Shown here piece after piece: positions 47,352-55,218 of a stretch of DNA of 64,000 bases. The position numbers and the translations under genes were made by a program. Where the stretch lies: the NCBI RefSeq assembly GCF_002245355.1, contig NZ_NOWF01000004.1, forward strand, positions 248,001 through 312,000, given 5' to 3'. The stretch comes from Paludifilum halophilum (lineage in GTDB: Bacteria; Bacillota; Bacilli; Thermoactinomycetales; DSM-45169). Within the stretch, counting starts at the first letter, position 1; each line of letters begins with the position of its first letter. The notes beneath the pieces were generated by a model, which saw only the letters and a list, made by a program, of their open reading frames with translations, did not search any database and had not been told where the DNA came from.

Positions 47352-47498
47352 CAAAATATGATTTCAAACTTTTCTATTTCCTGTGCTGAAACGATTTGCT
47401 AAAAATAGAATATTACGAGCGAACGGTTTAAGAAGAATGCCGAAGTCGCTCCTTGTTCTGCTTAATAAATAGGTCCAACACTCCATATCTCCTCATTT

Positions 47499-48773
47499 TT
47501 ATTCGTATATTACGTGTATATGTTGTTGCAACCGTTCCAAATCCCTTTGTGCCGATGGCTCATCTTCTGAAGTAAATATTATATGACCTAAACGTGTATC
47601 GCCCCAAGTAAGAGGTTTTTGAATTTGATCTCCTTCGCTACAGTAGATCTTCAGTTCCAGTATTTTAACTCCATGACCATCTTTAATTTCTACTTTTTTA
47701 AACTTATTCCCATATGAACAAGCCGGTGCCGAGACAAATACAATCCCCGTGATCGCTTTCTTGTTGTGAGAAGAAATTACTCGGTCTACGTCTTCAACAG
47801 CAAGTTGCCCAGATGATACATCCACTGCCAGTTTTAAGGTTTGTATTTTTAGGGATTGATCTATCAGTACTGGGATATGATCACCCGCCAGACGGGCTCC
47901 CAACTCGAGCATTACCGGTCTACCATTATGGATTTTAAATTCGGCATGTGTCATAGCGTTTTCAATCCCTAGTGCTTCGTGAGCAAGTTGCAACTGAAAT
48001 TGAATCTTTTCCCAAGTAGATGGATCAAAGCGATTCCAAGGGAAAAGATGACCAGTCTCATCAAAATATTGACTGTCCTGAAGCGTGTATTTTTTCGTAA
48101 TTCCTAGGAGGCGGTACTTGCCTCCAATTACGAGGCCTTCTGCGCTATATTCTTCTCCTTCAATATATTCCTCAGCCAATACGGTGGGTTCTATTCCATA
48201 GATTTCGTTTAAATTGTAAACTTCCCCTTCGAAATCTAAATAAAGATCAGACCGGAACGGGATGTCAATCTTAGCTGTAGCTTCTTCAAGGTTGTTGGCT
48301 TTAATTACTGCGTTACTTCCCATTTGTGAGGCAGGCTTTAAAATCAAGGGAAACTGCCATTGACTTAAGGCATATACATCTATTTTTTTGTTTAAGATTT
48401 GATATTTTGGGATGTTCACTCCTTGGGATTCCCAAACAAGACGCATACGATCCTTGTGACGAAACGCATCGGAATTATGGCGGGAGATAACCGGCAATTT
48501 TAGTAACTTGGCTAATCGATTAGTAATGGGAAGGGCTCCTTCGTTGTAGCAAAAGACTCCGTCAAAAGAATCTCTTTCATGTTCTGCTTTCATAGTTTGC
48601 GAAATATAGGGCCAGTTCCTTAAACGTGTAAGAATTATTTTTTCGTAATATTCCTTTTTCCAAACAGGCAACTCATTGAGAAGGGTTATCCGATAGCCCA
48701 TTTTGTTCAATTCTTTCGGTATGTATGATCGTGCATTTGGCTCACCTTGTTCAACAACCAGAAGTCTCACCAT
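47499..48773 (-). CDS. ATP-grasp amino acid ligase-like enzyme
   Basis: A 424-residue ATP-grasp protein resembling the L-amino acid ligase/carnosine-synthase group (BacD/YwfE, CARNS1). These join amino acids through an acyl-phosphate. Visible are the ATP-binding FPLILKPASQMGSNAVIKA (about residues 140-158), VLAEEYIEGEEYSAEGLV and the metal-binding THAEFKIHNGRPVMLELGARLAGDH. The ATG follows AAGGTGG. It is the first gene of the island and has its own good promoter. Product identity is unknown; a dipeptide-like bond is the natural inference. Confidence 0.82.
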   Translation of the reverse strand: MVRLLVVEQGEPNARSYIPKELNKMGYRITLLNELPVWKKEYYEKIILTRLRNWPYISQTMKAEHERDSFDGVFCYNEGALPITNRLAKLLKLPVISRHNSDAFRHKDRMRLVWESQGVNIPKYQILNKKIDVYALSQWQFPLILKPASQMGSNAVIKANNLEEATAKIDIPFRSDLYLDFEGEVYNLNEIYGIEPTVLAEEYIEGEEYSAEGLVIGGKYRLLGITKKYTLQDSQYFDETGHLFPWNRFDPSTWEKIQFQLQLAHEALGIENAMTHAEFKIHNGRPVMLELGARLAGDHIPVLIDQSLKIQTLKLAVDVSSGQLAVEDVDRVISSHNKKAITGIVFVSAPACSYGNKFKKVEIKDGHGVKILELKIYCSEGDQIQKPLTWGDTRLGHIIFTSEDEPSAQRDLERLQQHIHVIYE

Positions 48774-48806
48774 TATCAGACCACCTTAATGACAAATACC
48801 AGGAAT

Positions 48807-48835
48807 ATTATATATTAAAGGGATGATTCGTTCAA
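48807..48835 (-). promoter_or_regulatory. Predicted promoter of the island
   Basis: On the minus strand TTGAAC (48830-48835) and TATAAT (48807-48812) are exactly 17 bases apart, about 35 bases before the ATP-grasp start. The flanks are very AT-rich. Confidence 0.75.
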
Positions 48836-49048
48836 TAATATAAATTAAAAAGAATGTATTATCTTTGCAAAATTCCCGCGATAATCGCATCTCTGGAACT
48901 TATATCATTGAATTATTTTGATTTTTTAGAATTTATTTCTGAACAAGGTAGGATGATATCCAGTTGAGTAGGAAAAAAGTTAAATATAGAGTATAAAAGC
49001 TATTTTAGTTGTAGTTTAGGTTATGAACCGATGGTATTCCAAGCCAAG

Positions 49049-49078
49049 TTGACGATTTTCCCCCTCTATCCGTACAAT
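49049..49078 (+). promoter_or_regulatory. Predicted promoter of the PRPP-synthetase-like gene
   Basis: TTGACG (49049-49054) and TACAAT (49073-49078) are 18 bases apart. The resulting leader is about 140 bases and contains an AGTCC-GTTCA-GGACT hairpin near 49180. The remainder of the 48774-49220 gap is AT-rich and holds no gene. Confidence 0.6.
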
Positions 49079-49223
49079 AAAGGAAAACCCAGGAATCCAC
49101 GCGGGAGGAGTGGGGCGGGACTTTCCGGAATCTTCGCTTTTTCGGGATATACGATTTCCTGAAATATTGTTGTCCGATGAGTCCGTTCAGGACTATTCGT
49201 GAATTCAACCGTGGAGGGGTTTG

Positions 49224-50171
49224 ATGATTTCCAAGGGTTTTATGTTGTTTTCCGGGAGTTCCAGCCCGTCATTGGTCGATCGGATGGCGGATCATCTCGG
49301 CAAAAGTCCCGGAAAGGTCCGGATCGGTCGGTTTAAAAGCGGCGAGGTCTATGTCCATTATGAGGAAAGCGTTCGCAACGCTGAGGTCTACCTTGTCCAA
49401 TCCCTTTCTCATCCTGTCAACGATCATCTCATGGAACTTTTGATCATGGTGGATGCGGCTAGACGCGCCTCAGCCCGTACGATCAATGTTGTGATCCCCT
49501 ATTTCGGCTATGCCCGCCAGGAGAAAAAAGATGCTCCCCGGGAGCCCATCTCCGCCAAAGTGGTTGCCGACCTCCTGCATACGGTGGGTGTTAATCGGGT
49601 CATTACCCTGGATTTGCACGCTCCGGCAATTCAAGGATTTTTCAATATACCCCTCGATCACTTGACCGCTCTGGATCTGTTTACCGAATACCTGGTCGAC
49701 AAGAAAATTTCCAACCCCGTCGTGGTCTCTCCCGATGCGGGACGGGTTAAAACGGCGGAAAAGCTGGCTACATACCTGGATACCCCGTTTGCCGTCATGT
49801 TGAAAAAACGCCCCTCCCATAATCAAGCCAGCGTGACTCATATCGTCGGAGAAGTGAAAGAGCGCACTCCGATCATCATTGAGGATATCATCGACACCGG
49901 GGGGACGATTGTCAGCGTGATCGACGGTTTGAGGGAAAAGGGGGCGGAGGAAGCCTATCTGTGTGCCACGCATCCGGTTTTTTCCGGAAATGCCGTAGAA
50001 AAACTGGACTATCCCGGGATCCGGGAAGTGGTGATCACCGATTCATGTCCCGTTGAACAGCCCTTGCCGGAGCGGATTCGACTCTTGTCCGTAGCCCCTC
50101 TGTTGAGCAAGGCGATTCGGTTGATTGAAGAGGGAGGCTCCATTAGTACATTGTTCCGGGCGGGCATGTAA
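49224..50171 (+). CDS. Ribose-phosphate pyrophosphokinase-like protein (divergent Prs)
   Basis: PRPP synthetase makes the precursor of histidine, nucleotides and NAD from ribose 5-phosphate and ATP. The 315-residue product keeps the flexible catalytic loop region YFGYARQEKKDAPREPISAK, the TLDLHAPAIQGFF segment and the PRPP loop IIIEDIIDTGGTIV. It departs from the standard pattern at SPDAGRVKTAEKLA, where SPDHGGV is usual. It may therefore be a second paralogue, with the main prs elsewhere. Its position next to the his operon and the island would fit extra PRPP demand. The ATG follows GGAGGGG. Confidence 0.8.
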   Translation: MISKGFMLFSGSSSPSLVDRMADHLGKSPGKVRIGRFKSGEVYVHYEESVRNAEVYLVQSLSHPVNDHLMELLIMVDAARRASARTINVVIPYFGYARQEKKDAPREPISAKVVADLLHTVGVNRVITLDLHAPAIQGFFNIPLDHLTALDLFTEYLVDKKISNPVVVSPDAGRVKTAEKLATYLDTPFAVMLKKRPSHNQASVTHIVGEVKERTPIIIEDIIDTGGTIVSVIDGLREKGAEEAYLCATHPVFSGNAVEKLDYPGIREVVITDSCPVEQPLPERIRLLSVAPLLSKAIRLIEEGGSISTLFRAGM

Positions 50172-50248
50172 ACGTTGGTGCAAATATGGTATACTTTTTC
50201 CGACGTGTCAATCGGAACCTCAATACCCGATCGGGTGGGGAAGTGTAC

Positions 50249-51982
50249 ATGAGAAAACAATATGCTGACGTAAAGGACCGCACCAAAGGACGTAAAGTGG
50301 TCCGGCTCCGCATGGACGCCGGTTTCTTCTTCGAACGCGCCGTCCGTTCTTTGGATCGGCATCGTTTTGACAAAGCTTTAAAATATTTTCGCCTGGCCGT
50401 GGAAAAAGAGCCCGACAACCCGGTTAACCAGTGCAACCTGGCCGGCATTCTGTCGGAGATGGGCCGCTTCGAGGAATCCAACCAAGTATTGAACCGGATT
50501 TTGGAGGATGTAGATCCCGATCTGTATGAGTGCTATTTTTATATGGCCAATAATGCGGCCAACATGGATCAATTCGAACAGGCCGAGGAATATCTGATCC
50601 GGTATCTGGAAAAGGAGCCAAACGGCGAGTTTGCCTCTGAAGCGGAAGAGATGCTGGATATGCTGGGCTACGAGCTGGGCCGGCAGCCTCGCCGACCGGA
50701 GGTCAAGCCCAAGAACCAATGGCTGAAAAAACACGATGAAGCCCGGGCGGATTTGGAAGCGGGCCATTTTCTCCAGGCGACGAAAACCTTGGAGCAACTG
50801 GTGGAGCAGGTGCCCGACTTTATGGCGGCTTTGAATAATCTCGCCTTGGCCTACTATTATACCGGGGATCTGAAAAAGTCGGTCCAAACCATTAACCGGG
50901 TGCTGGATTCGGACCCCAACAACCTTCACGCCTTGTGTAACCTGGCCGTCATCTGCCAGCACCGGGGAGATACCGATAAACGGGATCAACTGGTGGAGAT
51001 GCTGAAAAAATGGGCTCCCTATCACCTGGAACACATGTATAAGCTGGCGACGACCATGGGAATTCTGGGAGAGCATACCGAAGCGTTACGGCTGTTCAAG
51101 CAATTGATCAAGCTGGAGAAAAACACGGACGCCAGCCTGTATCACTATGCGGCGGCAGCCGCCTTTAATACCAAGCAATTTCATCAGGCCCGGAAATACT
51201 GGCGCATGGCACAGAATTTGGATCCGGGTTCGGATATTCCGGGCTTTTACCTCAAGCAGCTGGAGGAATGGCGGGATTGTTCCCCGGAGCGGGTTCCGAC
51301 GGTCAGTTATCATTACCAGCTGCCCTTTGAGGAACAGTTTATGCGGCTGGATCGCCAGTCGAAGGCGATTCCCGAACAAGTCAAGAACAACCCCTTGATC
51401 CGTTCTTCCTTCTTCTGGGCTCTGAACTACGGGGACCGGGAGACCCAAATGCAGGTGATTCAGGTTTTTGAGTGGATTGCCGACCGGGAAGTGGAGCAGG
51501 TATTAAAAAGTTTCTTGATGAAAAGGGACGAAGAGGATGACGTCAAACGGCTGGCCCTTTACGTATTAAGGCAGATCGGTGCGGAAAAGCCTTATAAAGC
51601 GATTTTGAGTAACCGGGAAGTGGAAATCCAACCTCACGACCTGTCGCGGGAGCTCCCCTCCTGGATGGAAACTTGGGAGCAAGTGCTGGAGTGCTGTTTG
51701 GAAGGGATGCACGGGCATTACGATATCACGCATATGAACGACGCCCAAATCATCTGGGCGGAGTTCCTGCGACAGAATCAGTCCAATCCGCCCCGGATTC
51801 AAAAAGTGGAAGGATGGGCGGCGGCCTTGGAATACGTGGTGGCCAAACTTCACGGGATGCCCCTGACGCAGGAGAGAGTGGCCAAAAAACACGAAGTGTC
51901 CTCTTCCACAGTGGGGCGTCATGTACGTCTGTTGGAAAAGGTATGCCGCGTTCACAGGGAACGCTCTTCATTCTCGCAATAA
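50249..51982 (+). CDS. TPR-repeat protein with C-terminal HTH (YvcD-like)
   Basis: A 577-residue soluble protein. Tetratricopeptide repeats run through about residues 25-330 (for example RFDKALKYFRLAVEKEPDNP and DLKKSVQTINRVLDSDPNNL). A further helical region follows, and a C-terminal helix-turn-helix-like segment (ERVAKKHEVSSSTVGRHVR). The same location in B. subtilis holds yvcD. It probably acts as a scaffold or DNA-associated regulator; the molecular role is unknown. The ATG follows a GGTGGGGAAG tract. Confidence 0.82.
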   Translation: MRKQYADVKDRTKGRKVVRLRMDAGFFFERAVRSLDRHRFDKALKYFRLAVEKEPDNPVNQCNLAGILSEMGRFEESNQVLNRILEDVDPDLYECYFYMANNAANMDQFEQAEEYLIRYLEKEPNGEFASEAEEMLDMLGYELGRQPRRPEVKPKNQWLKKHDEARADLEAGHFLQATKTLEQLVEQVPDFMAALNNLALAYYYTGDLKKSVQTINRVLDSDPNNLHALCNLAVICQHRGDTDKRDQLVEMLKKWAPYHLEHMYKLATTMGILGEHTEALRLFKQLIKLEKNTDASLYHYAAAAAFNTKQFHQARKYWRMAQNLDPGSDIPGFYLKQLEEWRDCSPERVPTVSYHYQLPFEEQFMRLDRQSKAIPEQVKNNPLIRSSFFWALNYGDRETQMQVIQVFEWIADREVEQVLKSFLMKRDEEDDVKRLALYVLRQIGAEKPYKAILSNREVEIQPHDLSRELPSWMETWEQVLECCLEGMHGHYDITHMNDAQIIWAEFLRQNQSNPPRIQKVEGWAAALEYVVAKLHGMPLTQERVAKKHEVSSSTVGRHVRLLEKVCRVHRERSSFSQ

Positions 51983-52010
51983 GCGCATGAAGCCAGTGCG
52001 AGGGGGAACC

Positions 52011-52343
52011 ATGGTGGAGAAAATCGATAAAGTTTCTTTCAATCACTTTATCAGTGAGGGGCAGAAGGTGGTGGAATTCATCGCCGGTTGGTGTGTGGAT
52101 TGTAAACGCATCGCTTTCTCCATGCCCGCATGGGAGGAGGAATACACCTCCTTTCGCTTCGGCGAGATCGATGTCGATGAAGCCCGGGAAATCGCGGAAA
52201 GCCGTGATGTTAAAGGGGTTCCTACCTTTATCGCCTTCCGCGACGGGAGAGAGATCGGTCGTCTGCACAGTAAGGAGGCGAAAAAAGAAGAAAACATCGA
52301 GGCGTTTTTAGACCGGATCACCGAAGGAGTCACCTGCTCCTAG
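52011..52343 (+). CDS. Thioredoxin-family protein
   Basis: A 110-residue thioredoxin-fold protein with active-site WCVDCK (CxxC), the cis-Pro in VKGVPTFIAF and no signal peptide, so it acts in the cytoplasm. Val-Asp between the cysteines differs from the classical GP of TrxA, so the redox potential and partner are probably different. B. subtilis has trxB (thioredoxin reductase) in this neighbourhood, but none is seen here. The ATG follows GAGGGGG. Confidence 0.85.
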   Translation: MVEKIDKVSFNHFISEGQKVVEFIAGWCVDCKRIAFSMPAWEEEYTSFRFGEIDVDEAREIAESRDVKGVPTFIAFRDGREIGRLHSKEAKKEENIEAFLDRITEGVTCS

Positions 52344-52515
52344 TGCCTCTTCTGAGAAAGTCGATCGTGTTTTTCCGACGAGGGAGGGGCCGGTTTTTCA
52401 CGGAGCGCCTTCATCTGTCGATGCGAACAAAGAACGCATCCATCACATCGTTTTCCAGCGACATAAAGACAGGATCAAGCGGATGTTAAAAAAGGGATAA
52501 CGTCTGAAAAATTTC

Positions 52516-52544
52516 TTGACCTCCCCACAGCGGGGGAGTATGAT
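52516..52544 (+). promoter_or_regulatory. Promoter of the c-di-AMP riboswitch transcript, with inverted repeat in the spacer
   Basis: TTGACC (52516-52521) and TATGAT (52539-52544) are 17 bases apart. The spacer is almost wholly an inverted repeat, CTCCCC-N6-GGGGAG (52521-52538), which could be an operator. Confidence 0.7.
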
Positions 52545-52635
52545 ACCTTCATGGTCGCGAATGAACCATTTGTGCTATGTCCGGTTGGGTCGCGTGGTTT
52601 TGCCGGTCCGCCTGACAGAGGCACCCATTTTTTCA

Positions 52636-52786
52636 AAGCCATTCAATCGCTGAATTCGACGAAAGTCGAGCGGGGGACCCGTTCTAATGGGGTGAATCCC
52701 GTATTTCTCCGGGTGAGAGATGCGGGTAGGGCAAACTCTTCCAAAGCCCGAATCCGTCAGCTAACCTCGTAAGCGTTGGTGAAGAG
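52636..52786 (+). ncRNA. Cyclic di-AMP (ydaO/yuaA-type) riboswitch
   Basis: The conserved core elements occur in order: AATTCGACGAAAGTCGAG, GGGGGACCC, TGGGGTGAATC, a GGGTAGGGCAAACTCTTCC block and CCGAATCCGTCAGC followed by TAACCTCGTAAGCG. The ends pair through ATCGCT and AGCGTT. This is the ydaO class, which in Firmicutes turns off expression when c-di-AMP is high. A terminator at 52815 and a CBS-domain gene lie directly downstream. Confidence 0.9.
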
Positions 52787-52814
52787 GGTGGTGGTTTCTT
52801 TTGTTGTGGCAAAA

Positions 52815-52847
52815 AGCCGCCGAAGCGACCCCTTCGGCGGCTTTTTT
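52815..52847 (+). terminator. Expression-platform terminator of the c-di-AMP riboswitch
   Basis: A perfect 11-bp stem (AGCCGCCGAAG with CTTCGGCGGCT) and six T lie between the aptamer and the CBS-protein gene. Confidence 0.9.
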
Positions 52848-52887
52848 GTGGGGTAATGCCAAAAAGAAGGGATAAGGATTGTTTGAT

Positions 52888-53352
52888 ATGAAAAAAAACC
52901 TGTCCAGTCTCTTTTCGAGGGAGATTTCTTCCCTGGTGATCCCCAAGGAGGATGTGGTTACAGTTGCACCGGAGTGGACGCTGGAGCGGGGTCTACTGGT
53001 GCTGACACGACGCGGCTATGCTTCTGTACCCGTCATTGATTCGAAAGGACGGGTCGAAGGAGTGATCAGCAAAACCAATATTTTGGATTTTATGTTGGCC
53101 TCCAATCATTTCGAGTTTGGAAAACTATCCCGGTATCGTGTCCGGGAGGCGATGAACCAGAATCATTCAGGTATTCTCGCCAACTCGATTTTTTCATTTG
53201 CCTTCGATGTTTTAATCGACCGTCCCTATATTCCGATCATCGATATGCAGAACAAATTTGTCGGGATCCTGACACGGAAGGTTTTGATGGAAAAGGTGAC
53301 GGGGTACTTCCAACAGGAATTTATTCAAACGATGGCAGACCATCGCACTTGA
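52888..53352 (+). CDS. CBS-domain protein, DarB/CbpB-like c-di-AMP receptor
   Basis: A 154-residue protein made of two CBS motifs (about residues 15-75 and 85-145). It shows the DarB/YkuL arrangement LERGLLVLTRRGYASVPVID, HFEFGKLSRYRVREAM and IDMQNKFVGILTRKVL. B. subtilis DarB binds c-di-AMP and controls Rel and pyruvate carboxylase; the Listeria CbpB is similar. The gene sits right after a c-di-AMP riboswitch and its terminator, so its expression is very likely lowered by the ligand it may bind. The ATG follows an AAGG tract; TTG 52879 is an alternative start. Confidence 0.8.
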   Translation: MKKNLSSLFSREISSLVIPKEDVVTVAPEWTLERGLLVLTRRGYASVPVIDSKGRVEGVISKTNILDFMLASNHFEFGKLSRYRVREAMNQNHSGILANSIFSFAFDVLIDRPYIPIIDMQNKFVGILTRKVLMEKVTGYFQQEFIQTMADHRT

Positions 53353-53481
53353 AAAACGGTCTTCAATAGGCCGGGGACGGACTCGGATAGAGGCACGGAA
53401 TGGAGTTTTCGGCTCGAGGTGTCTCTTCCGGGTCGGTCTGCGGTCTTTTTTTGACGATTGGTTCGGTATAAGCAAAAGGAT

Positions 53482-53511
53482 TTGGCGGTTTCCGACCGAT
53501 TTGTGTATAAT
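53482..53511 (+). promoter_or_regulatory. Predicted promoter of the NUDIX gene
   Basis: TTGGCG (53482-53487) and TATAAT (53506-53511) are 18 bases apart, about 120 bases before the NUDIX start. Confidence 0.6.
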
Positions 53512-53632
53512 GATCATGTTTCGATTGTAATCGCTTTCGTCTTTGGCGGGTGGGTGCAGAGACCCGCTTTTTTTGTGCGCTCACGGTCCATCAGCAGACC
53601 GGATCTTCATGGATAACAGAGGTGAAAAACGA

Positions 53633-54103
53633 GTGCAACGAATCGCCAACTGTATTTTAACGGATAAAGACCAAGTCCTTCTTCTCAAAAAGCCGCGTCG
53701 GGGTTGGTGGGTGGCTCCCGGTGGAAAAATGGAGCCGTCGGAGACGATTTTGGATACGGTTTGCCGGGAATTTGAAGAGGAGACGGGCCTGATTTTACAG
53801 GACCCCGTCTTAAGCGGTGTTTTTACCATGCGAATGGAAAATAAAGGATTTCTGGAGAAGGAATGGATGATGTTTACCTTCCGGGCGAATCGTTATAAGG
53901 GAAAACGATTGGAACAATCGTTGGAAGGGGAGCTTTGCTGGAAGCCTGTCGCATCAGTACCCCGCTTGCCCACTTCCGGTATGGACCGAAAAATCCTCAC
54001 TCACCTCCTCACCTCTCGTGATCTTTTCATCGGAAAAATCGTCTATACCCCTGATGAACAACTGATCGATTACACTTTTTCCTCCAATAGGGACGCGCTT
54101 TGA
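53633..54103 (+). CDS. NUDIX hydrolase (YvcI-like)
   Basis: A 156-residue NUDIX enzyme of the 8-oxo-dGTP/nucleoside-diphosphate type. The NUDIX box is complete: GGKMEPSETILD continuing into TVCREFEEETGL. The B. subtilis gene yvcI occupies the same place before yvcJ. I chose the GTG start behind GAGGTG; an ATG at 53609 lacks a ribosome site. The substrate is not known. Confidence 0.87.
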   Translation: MQRIANCILTDKDQVLLLKKPRRGWWVAPGGKMEPSETILDTVCREFEEETGLILQDPVLSGVFTMRMENKGFLEKEWMMFTFRANRYKGKRLEQSLEGELCWKPVASVPRLPTSGMDRKILTHLLTSRDLFIGKIVYTPDEQLIDYTFSSNRDAL

Positions 54104-54214
54104 CCCGCGGGTTGACCCGGAAGGTGCGATGAAGTATAGTCATAGCGAAGTTTGGTATGGATGGGGGTTGACATCTCTTCCACAGAGAATCCTTCAGGAA
54201 AGGGAACGAAAGCG

Positions 54215-55189
54215 ATGGGAAAATGTTACCTCGGAATCGATTTGGGAGGTACCAGTGCGAAGCTGGGGGTTGTGGATGAGTCGGGGGCATTACTGCACCA
54301 GAGGGAAGAGCCGACTTTGTCGGATGAAGGAGCGGAAGACGGCCTGCTCCGTATGGCCTCCTCCCTCCGCCGCTTGACTCGGGAGGTTGGAATCCCCTGG
54401 GATGCAGTTGCCGGGCTGGGATTAGGGTTACCCGGTTTTCTGGACATTCCCCGAGGCCGCATTATCCGTTTGACCAATATTCCCTGGGAGGATGTTCCGG
54501 TCAAGGAGTATCTGGAGCAAGAGTTGCAAATACCGGTGGCCATCGATAACGACGCCAATGCTGCCGCCCTGGGTGAAGCTTGGAGCGGGGCGGGTGCCGG
54601 ACGATCGGATCTGATCCTGGTTACCCTGGGAACCGGTGTCGGGGGTGGCTTGGTGACAGGGGGACGGTTGGTTCGCGGTGTAAACGGTATGGCTGGGGAG
54701 ATCGGCCATATCCGGGTGGAAGAGAGGGGGGCTCTCTGCGGTTGCGGACAACGCGGCTGTGTGGAGACGATTTCTTCCGCCACCGGGATGACACGATTGG
54801 TGCGTGAAGCGGTCCTCTCCGGAGGGGAGACGATCTTGGCGAAAAAGGCACAGTCGGGATCGCTGGAGGCCAGGGGAATTTTTGAAGCGGCGGAGTTAGG
54901 GGATCCCATCGCTTTAAAAGTGATCGATGCGGCGACGGATGCCTTAGCCCGTGTCATGGCTGTTTTATCTGTGGTCACCAACCCGGAGGTATTTATTATC
55001 GGAGGCGGTATTTCCAAGGCCGGGGAGGGTTTATTTGCTCCTCTGCGGCAGGCATACGCTAAACACGCTCTTCCTCAGGCTTTGGAAAACGTTCAGATTG
55101 TTCCCGCTCAGTTGGGAAATGATGCCGGTATGATCGGTGCTGCTGGTTTGACAGCAAAAAGAGAAAAAATGAGTTACAATATCATATAA
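54215..55189 (+). CDS. glcK: ROK-family glucokinase
   Basis: It phosphorylates glucose entering by non-PTS routes. The 324-residue protein has the ATP loop YLGIDLGGTSAKLGVV, the sugar-binding NDANAAALGE, LGTGVGGGLV, and the ROK zinc motif CGCGQRGCVE. The ATG follows a GGAAAGGGAACG tract. Its place beside rapZ-yvcK adds to the carbon-control theme. Another ROK sugar kinase cannot be fully excluded. Confidence 0.88.
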   Translation: MGKCYLGIDLGGTSAKLGVVDESGALLHQREEPTLSDEGAEDGLLRMASSLRRLTREVGIPWDAVAGLGLGLPGFLDIPRGRIIRLTNIPWEDVPVKEYLEQELQIPVAIDNDANAAALGEAWSGAGAGRSDLILVTLGTGVGGGLVTGGRLVRGVNGMAGEIGHIRVEERGALCGCGQRGCVETISSATGMTRLVREAVLSGGETILAKKAQSGSLEARGIFEAAELGDPIALKVIDAATDALARVMAVLSVVTNPEVFIIGGGISKAGEGLFAPLRQAYAKHALPQALENVQIVPAQLGNDAGMIGAAGLTAKREKMSYNII

Positions 55190-55218
55190 TAAGTGGGATA
55201 AGAAAGCGGTGACGGAGT

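Noticed and set aside
47428-47496. 22-codon peptide gene in the island
   Set aside because: Not annotated as a gene because no ribosome site precedes it; kept only as a low-interest hint.
41654-48773. Microcin C-type cluster
   Set aside because: There is no ThiF/MccB-type adenylyltransferase and no precursor peptide gene with a ribosome site; only the S66 peptidase and exporter resemble that system.
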